From Prosthecobacter sp. (lineage in GTDB: Bacteria > Verrucomicrobiota > Verrucomicrobiia > Verrucomicrobiales > Verrucomicrobiaceae), in the NCBI GenBank assembly GCA_021733925.1, contig JAIPJY010000005.1, forward strand, positions 142,078 through 206,077: 64,000 bases of DNA. Direction: 5' to 3'. Position numbers and translations under genes: made by a program. The notes beneath the pieces were generated by a model. The model saw only the letters and a program-made list of their open reading frames with translations. It made no database searches and was not told the DNA's origin. Each line of letters starts with the position of its first letter. The stretch's first letter is position 1. This document shows, piece after piece, positions 17,745 through 26,258 of the stretch.

Positions 17745-18421
17745 CGAACTTCCGCACATTCATTCTCGGCCTCACCGCCGCCTTCGGGCTGCCTTGGCTG
17801 TGTCTCATCGTCCTCCCGGCGATGCAGTACGAGCAGCTCACCCCTGTCGCCTATGACAAGGACACGGACGGTGTCGAAGGCTACTTCCCGCCTGCCCCCG
17901 TCAATGGCCAGGGCCAGCTCGTCTACATCCGTGAAGGCTGCAATCAATGCCACACACAGATGATTCGTCCCGTTCAGCTCGGCCTCGACGGCTGGTACAA
18001 AGGATGGGGTCAGGATCAGGAAGCCCGCCCCACAACACCAGCCCGCCCCAATGTGCTGCGTGACTATCTCAGCGAAAAATACGCTCTGCTCGGCATTCAG
18101 CGTGTCGGTCCAGACTTGGCCAACTTCGGCTGGCGTGCTCCGTCTGCAGCCGCGCTCTATCAGCACCTCTACTCACCGCGTTCCGTCCATGACTGGAGCA
18201 CGATGCCTGCTTACACCGGTCTCTTCAAAGTGCAGAAAACCCAGGGACCCATCTCCGAGGGTGCTGTGAAGCTGCCGAGGAAATTCGCGCCGCCTGCCGG
18301 CTATGAAGTCGTTCCGACTCAAGAAGCCAAGCAACTCGTCGAATACCTTCTCTCCCTGAAAAAGGATTATCCCGTCCCCGGACAGGCTGCAGCCGTCGCT
18401 GCCGCTCCCGCCAAAAAGTAG
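17741..18421 (+). CDS. CcoO-like monohaem cytochrome c (cbb3 subunit II family)
   Basis: 226 residues with an N-terminal membrane anchor (about 5-25) and a CNQCH haem motif at 67-71 in the strongly CcoO-like context VYIREGCNQCHTQMIRPVQ. The downstream blocks RVGPDLANFGWR and STMPAYTGL (probable Met ligand) are also family-typical. Translation is coupled to the CcoN-like gene (ATGA). Unlike its partner, this subunit keeps its cofactor site, so it may serve as an electron carrier attached to a non-catalytic membrane subunit. No CcoP or CcoQ gene follows. Confidence 0.87.
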   Translation: MTNFRTFILGLTAAFGLPWLCLIVLPAMQYEQLTPVAYDKDTDGVEGYFPPAPVNGQGQLVYIREGCNQCHTQMIRPVQLGLDGWYKGWGQDQEARPTTPARPNVLRDYLSEKYALLGIQRVGPDLANFGWRAPSAAALYQHLYSPRSVHDWSTMPAYTGLFKVQKTQGPISEGAVKLPRKFAPPAGYEVVPTQEAKQLVEYLLSLKKDYPVPGQAAAVAAAPAKK

Positions 18422-18447
18422 CCCCCTCTCGCGACCCGCACGCCCCC

Positions 18448-19176
18448 ATGAGCGCACCCGCCCATCCAGACAGCACCGATCTTGACCGCCTTCACAGTGC
18501 CGTGAAGCGCGAGAAGGAAGATCTCGCTCCCGAAACTCAACCCGCACCCCTGTGGGCGATGTTTTTGCTCATGCTCGTTGCCATCATCGCCGGTGGCCAG
18601 CTTGGCCCCATGACCGGCGGCTGGAGCTTCAATGTCAGCAATCCCTTTGCCACCGCGGGTGGCGGCGACCCACGCCCAGGCGGAGCCGGAGCTGGCGATG
18701 CGCTGGACCCCTTTGCGCTGGCGATGAAAAAAGGCTCCAGCGGCTACGCCGTTTGCGGTGGCTGCCACCAGGGCAACGGCGGCGGTCTCCCCGGCCAGTT
18801 CCCTCCTCTCGCCAACTCTGAGTTTGTTCTGGGTGGTACGGAACGTCTGATCCGCATCGTTCAGCACGGTCTGACCGGTCCGGTCACAGTGAATGGCCAA
18901 GGCTTCAACACCCCCGGCGGCATGCAGCCCTTTGGTGGTGCCATGTCCTCCCAAGACCTTGCCAACGTGCTGACCTTCGTCCGCAACTCCTGGGGCAATG
19001 AGGCCTCCATGATCACCAAGGAAATGGTGCAGAAGGTGCGCGATGAAGAAAAACGCGCCTCGCAGTGGACCGCCGCCGAGCTGGAGCCTTTCGCTGATAA
19101 GAATGTCCCCGGTGACATCCCCGCCGGCCCTGGCGCTACCGCTGCTACCGCTGCACCCGCACCTGCCGCCAAGTAA
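18448..19176 (+). CDS. Membrane-anchored monohaem cytochrome c
   Basis: 242 residues. A membrane helix (about 36-52) is followed by a Gly-rich linker and one haem motif CGGCH (103-107) in a class I cytochrome c domain (QGNGGGLPGQFPPLANSEFV; sixth-ligand candidate in GGMQPFGGAMSSQDLANVLTF). An Ala/Pro-rich end closes the protein. The domain resembles small cytochromes that precede aa3 oxidases; it likely brings electrons from ACIII to the CuA site of CoxB. It lies 26 bp after the CcoO-like gene. Confidence 0.87.
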   Translation: MSAPAHPDSTDLDRLHSAVKREKEDLAPETQPAPLWAMFLLMLVAIIAGGQLGPMTGGWSFNVSNPFATAGGGDPRPGGAGAGDALDPFALAMKKGSSGYAVCGGCHQGNGGGLPGQFPPLANSEFVLGGTERLIRIVQHGLTGPVTVNGQGFNTPGGMQPFGGAMSSQDLANVLTFVRNSWGNEASMITKEMVQKVRDEEKRASQWTAAELEPFADKNVPGDIPAGPGATAATAAPAPAAK

Positions 19177-19188
19177 TTTCAAACTGCA

Positions 19189-19992
19189 ATGACCCGTGTA
19201 AAGCAAACCGTCTCCCGCCAGGCACCTTGGGCTGCCTTTGGAGCCGTCATGCTGATCGCGAACGTGAGCTGCGGTAAGATGCCTGAGGCCTCCTCCGAAG
19301 TGAAGCTCGCACCCGCTGTCGAGATCGCCGAAACACCCAGCATCACCGGCAAGGTGACGCTCAAAGGTGCCGGTGCCGCCGCGCTGCGCAAAGTCGTCGA
19401 TGTCGGTGGCAATCCGTTTTGCACCGGTCACGGAGACATCATTGATTCCACCTGGAAAGTGGCGGCTGATGGCTCCCTCGCTGACGCCGTGATCACCGTG
19501 CGTGGCAGCCAGCGCGCCAGCAATCTCTCCGCGGCTCCCTTGGTGGATCAGACGAACTGCGAGTTTGTGCCGCACATCGTGTCGATCCAGGCCGGTCAGG
19601 AAGTCCGTTTTCACAACAGCGACCTGACCTTCCACAACATCCGCATCGCTCGTTACGAAGCCCAGGGCAAAGGTGCCAACATCGACAACTTCGGCCAGCC
19701 TTCACGCGGCGACGAAAACGTGAAGACGTTCAACACCCCCGGCATCTACCGCCTTGAATGCGACGTACACCGCTGGATGAACGCCTGGGTGTTTGTGCAT
19801 GAAGGTGTGCACAGCGCCGTGTCCGGCGCTGACGGAAGTTTTACCATCTCCCGTGCGCTCGCCGATGGCGAATACATCGTTGAAGCCTGGCATCCCCAAT
19901 TTTCGCAAAGCATCACCCACACCGTCACCGTACGTGGCGGCAAGGCCACCGCTGATTTCGACTTCGACTTCGCGAACGCCCACCCCCTCTGA
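19189..19992 (+). CDS. Cupredoxin-domain lipoprotein
   Basis: 267 residues. A signal peptide ends in a lipobox (LIANVSC, Cys about 28). A plastocyanin-like domain follows: VRFHNSDLTFHNIRI (H149) and ECDVHRWM (C191, H194, M197) give a type 1 copper ligand set with the C-x2-H-x2-M spacing seen in amicyanin-like proteins. A carboxypeptidase-regulatory-like beta domain forms the end (GSFTISRALADGEYIVEAWHP). It would be a membrane-tethered copper electron carrier at the outer face, encoded 13 bp after a cytochrome c and 22 bp before coxA. A copper-delivery role is an alternative. Confidence 0.83.
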   Translation: MTRVKQTVSRQAPWAAFGAVMLIANVSCGKMPEASSEVKLAPAVEIAETPSITGKVTLKGAGAAALRKVVDVGGNPFCTGHGDIIDSTWKVAADGSLADAVITVRGSQRASNLSAAPLVDQTNCEFVPHIVSIQAGQEVRFHNSDLTFHNIRIARYEAQGKGANIDNFGQPSRGDENVKTFNTPGIYRLECDVHRWMNAWVFVHEGVHSAVSGADGSFTISRALADGEYIVEAWHPQFSQSITHTVTVRGGKATADFDFDFANAHPL

Positions 19993-20013
19993 CCCCTTTT
20001 TGAACCCCAGCTT

Positions 20014-21975
20014 ATGAGCGCCGCCGCCACCACTCACGATCACGCCCACGATCATTCGCATGACGACCATGCACACGGGCATCATGAACAGAGCTTCGTC
20101 TGGAAGTACATCTTCTCCAGCGATCACAAGACCATCGGCATGCAGTACGGCATCACCGGCCTGATTTTCCTGCTGTTCGGCTTCTTCCTCATGCTGCTCA
20201 TGCGCTGGAGCATCGCCTATCCGGGCATCCCGGTGCCGGCGGTGGATGTGATCCGCCATCTGCCCATCCTCGGCGACTTCTTTGAGGGCATGTTTGGCCG
20301 CTGGCTGAACGCCGACGGTTCTCTGAACGGTGAATTGTACAACATGCTCGGCGCCATGCACGGAACGGTCATGGTGTTCTTCGGCATCGTGCCGCTGGGT
20401 TTCGCTGCTTTCGGCAACTTCGTCATGCCATTGCAGATCGGCACCATCGACATGGCGTTCCCCCGCCTGAACATGATGAGCTACTGGTTCTTCTTCATCA
20501 GCTGCGTGCTGATGATGTACAGCTTCTTCGTCGGCACCGGTCCAGTGCAGACAGGCTGGACGATGTATTCGCCGCTCGCCTCCACCATGAACATGGGTGT
20601 GACAAGCATCTGGAAACACGGCCACATCTGGTGGCTCTTGGCGATGGTGTTCAACATCTCCGCATCGCTGCTCGGCTCCGTCAATTTCATCGCCACCATC
20701 ATCAATCTGCGCACCAAAGGCATGGCATGGATGAAGATGCCTTTCTTCTGCTGGGCGATGTTTGTGACCGCCTTCCTGCTTCTGCTCGCCTTCCCACCCC
20801 TTGAAGTGGCGGCCATCCTGCAGCTCTCCGACCGCGTTTTCGGCTCCTCGTTCTACCTGCCCACAGGTCTGATGGAAGGTGGCAAGCAACTTGACATCTC
20901 CGGTGGCGGCAGCCCCCTGCTTTACCAGCATCTGTTCTGGTTCCTCGCGCATCCTGAGGTGTACGTGCTCATTCTGCCGGCATTCGCCATTCTGACGGAC
21001 ATCATTCCCTGCAATGCACGCCGTCCGCTGTGGGGGTACAAGTCGATGGTGTATTCCGTGCTCACACTCGGCTTCCTCAGCTTCCTCGTCTGGGCGCATC
21101 ACATGTATCTGACCGGCATGGGCACCATGATGTCCACCTACTTCCAGATCACCACGGTGCTCATCTCCGTGCCTTCGGTGGTGCTGCTGACCTGCTTGAT
21201 GGTGTCGCTATGGGGCGGTTCGATCCGCTTCAACACACAGATGCTTTTCGCCTCCGCCTTCCTCCCCATGTTCGGTATCGGCGGGCTCACCGGTCTGCCT
21301 CTGGCGTTCTCCTTCATCGACCTCGCCATGCACGACACGTATTACGTGATCGGTCACTTCCACTACGTCGTCGCTCCTGGTACGATTTTCGCCCTCTTCG
21401 CCGGTGTCTATCACTGGTTCCCGAAGATGACCGGCCGTTTCATGAACGACAAGCTGGGCAAACTGCACTTCTGGCCTTCACTCATCGGCATGAACCTCGT
21501 CTTTGCCCCCATGTTCATTCAGGGCATGGCCGGCTTCCACCGCCGCTGGTATGACGGCGGCAAGTACTTTGAAAACACCAGCGCCATGTCGCATTGGACC
21601 ACGACTCTGACCCACAAGATCGGCGCCTTCTTCGGCTTCAACATCCCGGACAACATGCTGTCCCTCAACATCGTCATGTCCATCGGTGCGTTCATCCTCG
21701 CCCTTGGCCAGGTGCCCTTCATCATCAACTTCTGGTTCAGCATCAAAGGCGGCAAAAAGATCACCAGCGACAACCCTTGGGAAGCCACCACCATGGAATG
21801 GGCCACGCCAACGCCTCCTCCTCACGGCAACTTCCTGTTTGACCCGGTCGCCCATCGTGGCCCCTACGAGTACAGCGTTCCCGGCCACGCCACCGACTTC
21901 TATCCGCAATGGGAGTCCGAACCCGGTAAACCCGACCTCAAAGCCGTCGCTGAAAAAGCACAGGCGCATCACTAA
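20014..21975 (+). CDS. ctaD: Cytochrome c oxidase subunit I (aa3 type)
   Basis: 653 residues; complete haem-copper oxidase subunit I with all expected ligands: H116 (haem a), HPEVY (H313 CuB, E315 proton channel, Y317 cross-link), H362-H363 (CuB), and GHFHY (H448, H450). The HPEVY glutamate marks an A-type oxidase. The N-terminus is very His-rich (about residues 7-27). It reduces O2 to water with proton pumping. Together with coxC, coxD and coxB downstream it makes one full oxidase; the contrast with the ligand-poor CcoN-like gene upstream is striking. Confidence 0.95.
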   Translation: MSAAATTHDHAHDHSHDDHAHGHHEQSFVWKYIFSSDHKTIGMQYGITGLIFLLFGFFLMLLMRWSIAYPGIPVPAVDVIRHLPILGDFFEGMFGRWLNADGSLNGELYNMLGAMHGTVMVFFGIVPLGFAAFGNFVMPLQIGTIDMAFPRLNMMSYWFFFISCVLMMYSFFVGTGPVQTGWTMYSPLASTMNMGVTSIWKHGHIWWLLAMVFNISASLLGSVNFIATIINLRTKGMAWMKMPFFCWAMFVTAFLLLLAFPPLEVAAILQLSDRVFGSSFYLPTGLMEGGKQLDISGGGSPLLYQHLFWFLAHPEVYVLILPAFAILTDIIPCNARRPLWGYKSMVYSVLTLGFLSFLVWAHHMYLTGMGTMMSTYFQITTVLISVPSVVLLTCLMVSLWGGSIRFNTQMLFASAFLPMFGIGGLTGLPLAFSFIDLAMHDTYYVIGHFHYVVAPGTIFALFAGVYHWFPKMTGRFMNDKLGKLHFWPSLIGMNLVFAPMFIQGMAGFHRRWYDGGKYFENTSAMSHWTTTLTHKIGAFFGFNIPDNMLSLNIVMSIGAFILALGQVPFIINFWFSIKGGKKITSDNPWEATTMEWATPTPPPHGNFLFDPVAHRGPYEYSVPGHATDFYPQWESEPGKPDLKAVAEKAQAHH

Positions 21976-22011
21976 TCCGCGAACTCCCAACCGCGCACCG
22001 CGACTACTTCA

Positions 22012-23475
22012 ATGGACATCCCCTACACAGTTCACGCCCGTCCAGACACAGGCCTCTACAACGCCAAGATCGGCATCTGGCTCTTCCTTGCCTCGGAAGT
22101 CATGCTCTTCGGCGGCCTGTTCTCCGCCTACATCTTCCTCCGCGTCGGTGCCGACTATCCGTGGCCGGTGCATGATCTGGATGTGACGCTCGGTTTCATC
22201 AACACCGTCGTCCTCATCGCCTCTTCCGTGACGGTGGTCATGGCCTGGGCCATGCTCAAGCTGCGCAAGTTTGCCTGGTACCGCATCAACATGGCCATCA
22301 CCGTGATTTGCGCGGGGGTCTTCATGTTCAACAAGTCCCTCGAGTACAAGGCCAAGTTCTCCCATTACGCGGTGAAACTGACGGACGGCACCATGCTCAC
22401 CGGCCATCTTCCAAACGGCTATCATGTGAAGTTTGACGGTGTCAAAGAACTGTCCATCACCATCGCCGGTGGCAACAAGGCTGTCGATGCGGATCCCGTT
22501 GACGTGGTTTTGCCTGCCATTGAAGGCGATGTCCCCAAGTTCAAATTTCCTTCTGGCACTGAGCAGGAGCTCAATGCAGCAACTTTCGGAGAGTTGCAAA
22601 AAGCGACAAGAAAGGCGGCATACGAAGCCTATCAAGCCAAGCGCGACGGCATGATTGCAGATGCAGAGAAAGTGCTCGCAGCCGCCACCACACCTCACGC
22701 CATTTACGAGGCGGAAAAGAGGCTGGCCATCGCCAGGAATTACAACGTCATTCCTGACACCAAGATCACCCTCGTCGCAGCTTCTCCGATCAAGTTCGCC
22801 GCAAACACCTCGGACATCTTCGGCTACACCGACACCACCCTCACCTTCTGTGACGGCACCATTGTCACCGGCAAGCTGACCGATGACAAAATGACCCTCC
22901 AAGTAGATGGCGTCGATGCACGCGGCGTGGCGCAGTCGGAGAAATCCCTCGCCTTTGATCACCGCTACCTCGGCGATGCTTGGCAGAAGGCCTTCGTGGA
23001 GAACCGCGACCATCACATCGCCACATTCGAGCATGACTATCCGACCCGTGACAAGACTCGCTCTGCGACGTTGCAGAAAGATTCGCTCTTTTTCAAGATA
23101 CATACTTCCACCCCGCCCGCCGAAGGCAAAGCGCACGGTGACAAGCATGGAGCTGAAGCTCATGCTCCGGCCGAAAATCATGGCAGCGGCCACGATTACC
23201 CCACGGTGGTGCTGGAAAAGAAGGACTTCACTTTCTTCTCCAACTTCACACCGAAGCTGAACACCTACTACGCCATCTACTTCACTCTCACCGGTCTGCA
23301 CGGATTGCACGTCGTCGCCGGTGCCTTGGTGCTCCTTTACTTCCTGGCGTTTGACGGCAAGCGCCTGCGTCAGGATCCCGAGCATCTCGCCAATCGCGTC
23401 GAAGTCGGCGGCCTGTTCTGGCACTTCGTCGATCTCGTCTGGATCTTCCTCTTCCCGCTGCTGTACCTCCTGTAA
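22012..23475 (+). CDS. ctaE: Cytochrome c oxidase subunit III with a large inserted domain
   Basis: 487 residues, against about 200-270 for the family. Membrane helices 1-3 (about 17-45, 58-80, 90-108; [20 protein letters not shown]) and the last two ([20 protein letters not shown] and [19 protein letters not shown]) are normal. Between them, residues about 113-403 form a soluble insertion. It has two similar beta motifs ([15 protein letters not shown] near 125-144; [15 protein letters not shown] near 280-300), a long helical stretch between them, and a His-rich piece ([13 protein letters not shown]) before the return to the membrane. The reading frame is unbroken and codon use is uniform. 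The insert would be outside the membrane; its function is unknown. Confidence 0.92.
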   Translation: MDIPYTVHARPDTGLYNAKIGIWLFLASEVMLFGGLFSAYIFLRVGADYPWPVHDLDVTLGFINTVVLIASSVTVVMAWAMLKLRKFAWYRINMAITVICAGVFMFNKSLEYKAKFSHYAVKLTDGTMLTGHLPNGYHVKFDGVKELSITIAGGNKAVDADPVDVVLPAIEGDVPKFKFPSGTEQELNAATFGELQKATRKAAYEAYQAKRDGMIADAEKVLAAATTPHAIYEAEKRLAIARNYNVIPDTKITLVAASPIKFAANTSDIFGYTDTTLTFCDGTIVTGKLTDDKMTLQVDGVDARGVAQSEKSLAFDHRYLGDAWQKAFVENRDHHIATFEHDYPTRDKTRSATLQKDSLFFKIHTSTPPAEGKAHGDKHGAEAHAPAENHGSGHDYPTVVLEKKDFTFFSNFTPKLNTYYAIYFTLTGLHGLHVVAGALVLLYFLAFDGKRLRQDPEHLANRVEVGGLFWHFVDLVWIFLFPLLYLL

Positions 23476-23495
23476 TTCTCCACATTTTCACTGCC

Positions 23496-23828
23496 ATGGC
23501 CGACAACGTCGAAGCAATCCAGAAATCGATCAAATGGTACCTCATCATTGGGGGTATCCTGATTCTCGCAAGCGGAGCCACCGTGTGGCTTTCTTTTGTC
23601 GAGCTTCCCACCCATAGCCTGAACATCCTCGTCGGTATGATTCTGGCGACGATTAAAGCCACGCTCGTCGCGCTGATCTTCATGCATCTCAACCATGAGC
23701 GCAGCCTGATCTACAAGATCCTTCTTTTTACGGTGGTGTTGGCGGTCGTCCTTTTCGCGCTCTTCATCTTCTCCCACGAAGATCCGCTCGTTTTCCCTGG
23801 CTTCTACGCCCCGGTCGAACAGCAGTAG
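23496..23828 (+). CDS. Cytochrome c oxidase subunit IV (prokaryotic type)
   Basis: 110 residues with three hydrophobic helices (about 14-32, 42-65, 73-92). ILVGMILATIKATLVALIFMHL is the typical core of prokaryotic oxidase subunit IV (CtaF/CyoD-like). It is a small non-catalytic subunit that stabilises the oxidase. It is 20 bp after coxC. Confidence 0.88.
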   Translation: MADNVEAIQKSIKWYLIIGGILILASGATVWLSFVELPTHSLNILVGMILATIKATLVALIFMHLNHERSLIYKILLFTVVLAVVLFALFIFSHEDPLVFPGFYAPVEQQ

Positions 23829-23845
23829 CCCTCCGCACTTACGCC

Positions 23846-24052
23846 ATGTCGCTCAAGCACTTCCACATCGTCTTCCTCGTCTTCGCCATCTTGTGCGATG
23901 CCGGGTTCTGGCTGTGGATGCATTTCATGCCTGAGGACGCCGCCGCCGCCGGTGCCGCCCCCCTCAAAAACTATGCGGGCCTGCTCTGCCTGGCCCTGCT
24001 GGCCTATGGCGTGTGGTACATGGTCAAAAAAATGCGCACCATCATTGTCTGA
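23846..24052 (+). CDS. Small two-helix membrane protein in the oxidase operon
   Basis: 68 residues: helix 1 (about 7-26, FHIVFLVFAILCDAGFWLWM) and helix 2 (about 43-60). No family recognised. The tight spacing (17 bp after subunit IV, 3 bp before the next gene) supports that it is real and co-translated. Probably an accessory oxidase subunit; inference from position only. Confidence 0.72.
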   Translation: MSLKHFHIVFLVFAILCDAGFWLWMHFMPEDAAAAGAAPLKNYAGLLCLALLAYGVWYMVKKMRTIIV

Positions 24053-24055
24053 ACC

Positions 24056-24253
24056 ATGATTCCCGCGCTTCCATCCTCCGTTCTCGCCTGCGCCACCTGC
24101 ATGGCCGACAAAGGCAGTCTTGTCGGCCAGGCTCAGGGCCTCGCCATTCTTTTCATGCTGGGCATGCTCGCCTTCATGTTCATCTGCGCCGCCTGCTTCG
24201 TTTACTCTTTTGTGCGTCGTCAGCGTGCGCATGAGCACCTCACCACCGCCTGA
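24056..24253 (+). CDS. Small CxxC membrane protein in the oxidase operon
   Basis: 65 residues. A short leader carries a CATC motif (Cys 12 and 15), then one membrane helix (about 26-50), then a basic end (RRQRAH). The CxxC before a helix could bind copper or a haem, or be a lipobox-type remnant. It begins 3 bp after the previous small gene and 16 bp before coxB. A role in oxidase assembly is possible but not shown. Confidence 0.7.
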   Translation: MIPALPSSVLACATCMADKGSLVGQAQGLAILFMLGMLAFMFICAACFVYSFVRRQRAHEHLTTA

Positions 24254-24269
24254 ACCCCTCTTCAAGCTT

Positions 24270-25082
24270 ATGACCCTTAAACTCGATTCTATCAATGTCT
24301 GGATGGGCCAGACCGCAAACGCCTCTGAACACGGCGGCCTTGTTGACCACATGCTGGGCTTTGTCCACTGGGTCATGGTCGTACTCGGCGTCGGCTGGTC
24401 CATTTATCTTGCCATCGCCTTCTATCGTTTCCGCAAGCAGAAGACCGCCCGTGCCGATTACCATGGCTTTCGCGGCCATGCCACGACGCACATCGAAATC
24501 GGCGTCGTTATCGTCGAAGCCATCCTGCTTCTCGGCTTCGCCTTCCCGCTCTGGTCCCACCAAGCCGATGAGTACCCCACCTCCCCCGACACCATCCGCA
24601 TGCGTGCCCTCGGCGAGAAGTTCCTCTGGAACTTCCAATATCCAGGCACCGACATGATGCTCAGCACCTGGGATCTGCGCAATGTGGATGGTGCCACCAA
24701 CACCATGGGCAAGGACCTCCACGACCCCAATGGCAAGGACGACTTCGTCAACCCTGGCACCATGAAGCTTCCCGTCGGCCGTCCCGTGATCGTGGACGTC
24801 GCCAGCAAGGACGTGATTCACAACCTCGCCCTCGTGCCGATGCGTGCGGCACAGGATGCGACCCCCGGCGTGAAGAGCCACATGTGGTTCAAGCCGATCA
24901 AGGAAGGCAGCTGGGACATCATCTGCGGTCAGCTTTGCGGCCCGGGCCATGCCCAGATGAAGGCCATTCTCGATGTGGTTCCCGCCGCTGAGTATGACGC
25001 TTGGGCCAAGGAACAGTCCGACGCCGCCAGCAAGAAAATCAAGGATGCTGAAGCCGCCGCGCCGAAGCCCGCCGCTCACTAA
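24270..25082 (+). CDS. ctaC: Cytochrome c oxidase subunit II (CuA subunit)
   Basis: The ATG at 24270 is chosen because an in-frame extension would overlap the preceding small gene by over 100 bp. The 270-residue product has two membrane helices (about 30-50 and 73-92) and a cupredoxin domain with the full CuA site: His in DVIHNLALV, then CGQLCGPGHAQM (C219, C223, H227, M230). A Trp-rich segment (FLWNFQYPGTD) matches the electron-entry region. No fused cytochrome c domain is present, so electrons must come from the separate cytochrome c or cupredoxin upstream. Unusually for cox operons, subunit II is last. Confidence 0.94.
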   Translation: MTLKLDSINVWMGQTANASEHGGLVDHMLGFVHWVMVVLGVGWSIYLAIAFYRFRKQKTARADYHGFRGHATTHIEIGVVIVEAILLLGFAFPLWSHQADEYPTSPDTIRMRALGEKFLWNFQYPGTDMMLSTWDLRNVDGATNTMGKDLHDPNGKDDFVNPGTMKLPVGRPVIVDVASKDVIHNLALVPMRAAQDATPGVKSHMWFKPIKEGSWDIICGQLCGPGHAQMKAILDVVPAAEYDAWAKEQSDAASKKIKDAEAAAPKPAAH

Positions 25083-25110
25083 TTTCCATCCTCCTGGATG
25101 GCAGAACCCA

Positions 25111-25152
25111 AGGGCAAAATAATGACCTCATTATTTTGCCCTTTTGCTTTTG
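25111..25152 (+). terminator. Strong rho-independent terminator of the respiratory operon
   Basis: A perfect 15-bp stem, AGGGCAAAATAATGA (25111-25125) with TCATTATTTTGCCCT (25128-25142) and a 2-base gap at the tip, is followed by TTTTGCTTTT. On the opposite strand an A-rich stretch also precedes it. It ends the ACIII-oxidase transcript just 35 bp before ctaA. Confidence 0.85.
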
Positions 25153-25176
25153 CCGCACGTTCCTGATCTGACTGTC

Positions 25177-26247
25177 ATGCCATCCCGTGCTTTTCACCGC
25201 TACGCTTTGTTCACGCTCGCCGTGGGTGTGGTGCTGATCTGGTGGGGAGCCGCAGTGACCACAGAAGATGTCGGCCTCGCCGTGCCTGACTGGCCGCTGT
25301 GCTATGGCAAGATCAATCCTGAAGGCTGGTACAAGGTGCCTGCGTTGTTGCTGGAGCACGGGCACCGCTGGCTCGCCACCACCATCGGATTTCTGGTGCT
25401 CGGCCTGTATTTTTGGCAGTTTGCCAGATTCAAACCCAGCTCCATTGAGGGCGTTGGCATCATTCTCTGCTCCTTCGGCTTCCTAGTGTTGATCTTCATG
25501 GGATCGATTGCTACTGCGGCATTCATCGGGATTCTCGGCTTTTGCTGGCTGGTCTTGAAATGGTACAGCCAGCGTTGGCCCTTGCTGCGCGGCCTGACCA
25601 CGCTCGCGTTGTTATTGGTCGTGCTGCAGGCTTCACTCGGTGGTTTGCGGGTCTTGAAAATGTCGGACCCGCTAGGCGTCACGCATGGGACGCTAGGTCA
25701 GTTGTTCTACTGCCTGCTTGTCTTCATCGCGTTCGCTTCTTCCCGCACATGGACCGAAGGCCGTCTCGTCATCACACTCAAAGAAGCCGCACGGGCGCGC
25801 TTCTGGTCGCTGGCCTTGTTCCTGTGTGTGTTTGGTCAGCTCGTTCTGGGTGCCAGCCTGCGCCACACGCAGCGCACCCATTTGGCCGCGAGCGACATTC
25901 TCACCACCAAAGGCCAGTGGCTGCCACCGCTTCAGCCGCCGGATGTGTTTCTCCTGTTTGCCCACAAATACTGGGGCTTCACCGTCGCTTTGCTGATCAT
26001 CTTCGTCGCGGTGCGTGCGCGGCGCTGGCTCATCACGCTGCCACAGATGCGCCCCGTTGCCACGCTGCTGCTGTTCATGCCCACGGTGCAGGTGGCGCTG
26101 GGCATCTTCGTAATCCTGACTGGCAAAAGTTTCTGGGTCACCAACTTCCACGTGCTCAACGGACTGGGACTCCTCGCGCTCACAAGTCTGCTCGTCGCGA
26201 CCTTCTGGGGTGACCGGCTGTGCCGTCGTGAAGTGACGGAGGAGTGA
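25177..26247 (+). CDS. ctaA: Haem A synthase (CtaA/COX15)
   Basis: 356 residues; the ATG at 25177 begins MPSRAFHRYALFTLAVGVVLIWWGAAV. The frame is open to 25144, but that would start inside the terminator. Eight membrane helices and the four haem-ligand His of the family are visible: LEHGHRWLA, GVTHGTLGQ, FAHKYWGF and TNFHVLNGLG. It converts haem O to haem A for the aa3 oxidase encoded just upstream. It has little room for its own promoter between the terminator and the ATG, so it may depend on read-through. ctaB is not in the window. Confidence 0.92.
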   Translation: MPSRAFHRYALFTLAVGVVLIWWGAAVTTEDVGLAVPDWPLCYGKINPEGWYKVPALLLEHGHRWLATTIGFLVLGLYFWQFARFKPSSIEGVGIILCSFGFLVLIFMGSIATAAFIGILGFCWLVLKWYSQRWPLLRGLTTLALLLVVLQASLGGLRVLKMSDPLGVTHGTLGQLFYCLLVFIAFASSRTWTEGRLVITLKEAARARFWSLALFLCVFGQLVLGASLRHTQRTHLAASDILTTKGQWLPPLQPPDVFLLFAHKYWGFTVALLIIFVAVRARRWLITLPQMRPVATLLLFMPTVQVALGIFVILTGKSFWVTNFHVLNGLGLLALTSLLVATFWGDRLCRREVTEE

Positions 26248-26258
26248 GGCTACGACGC

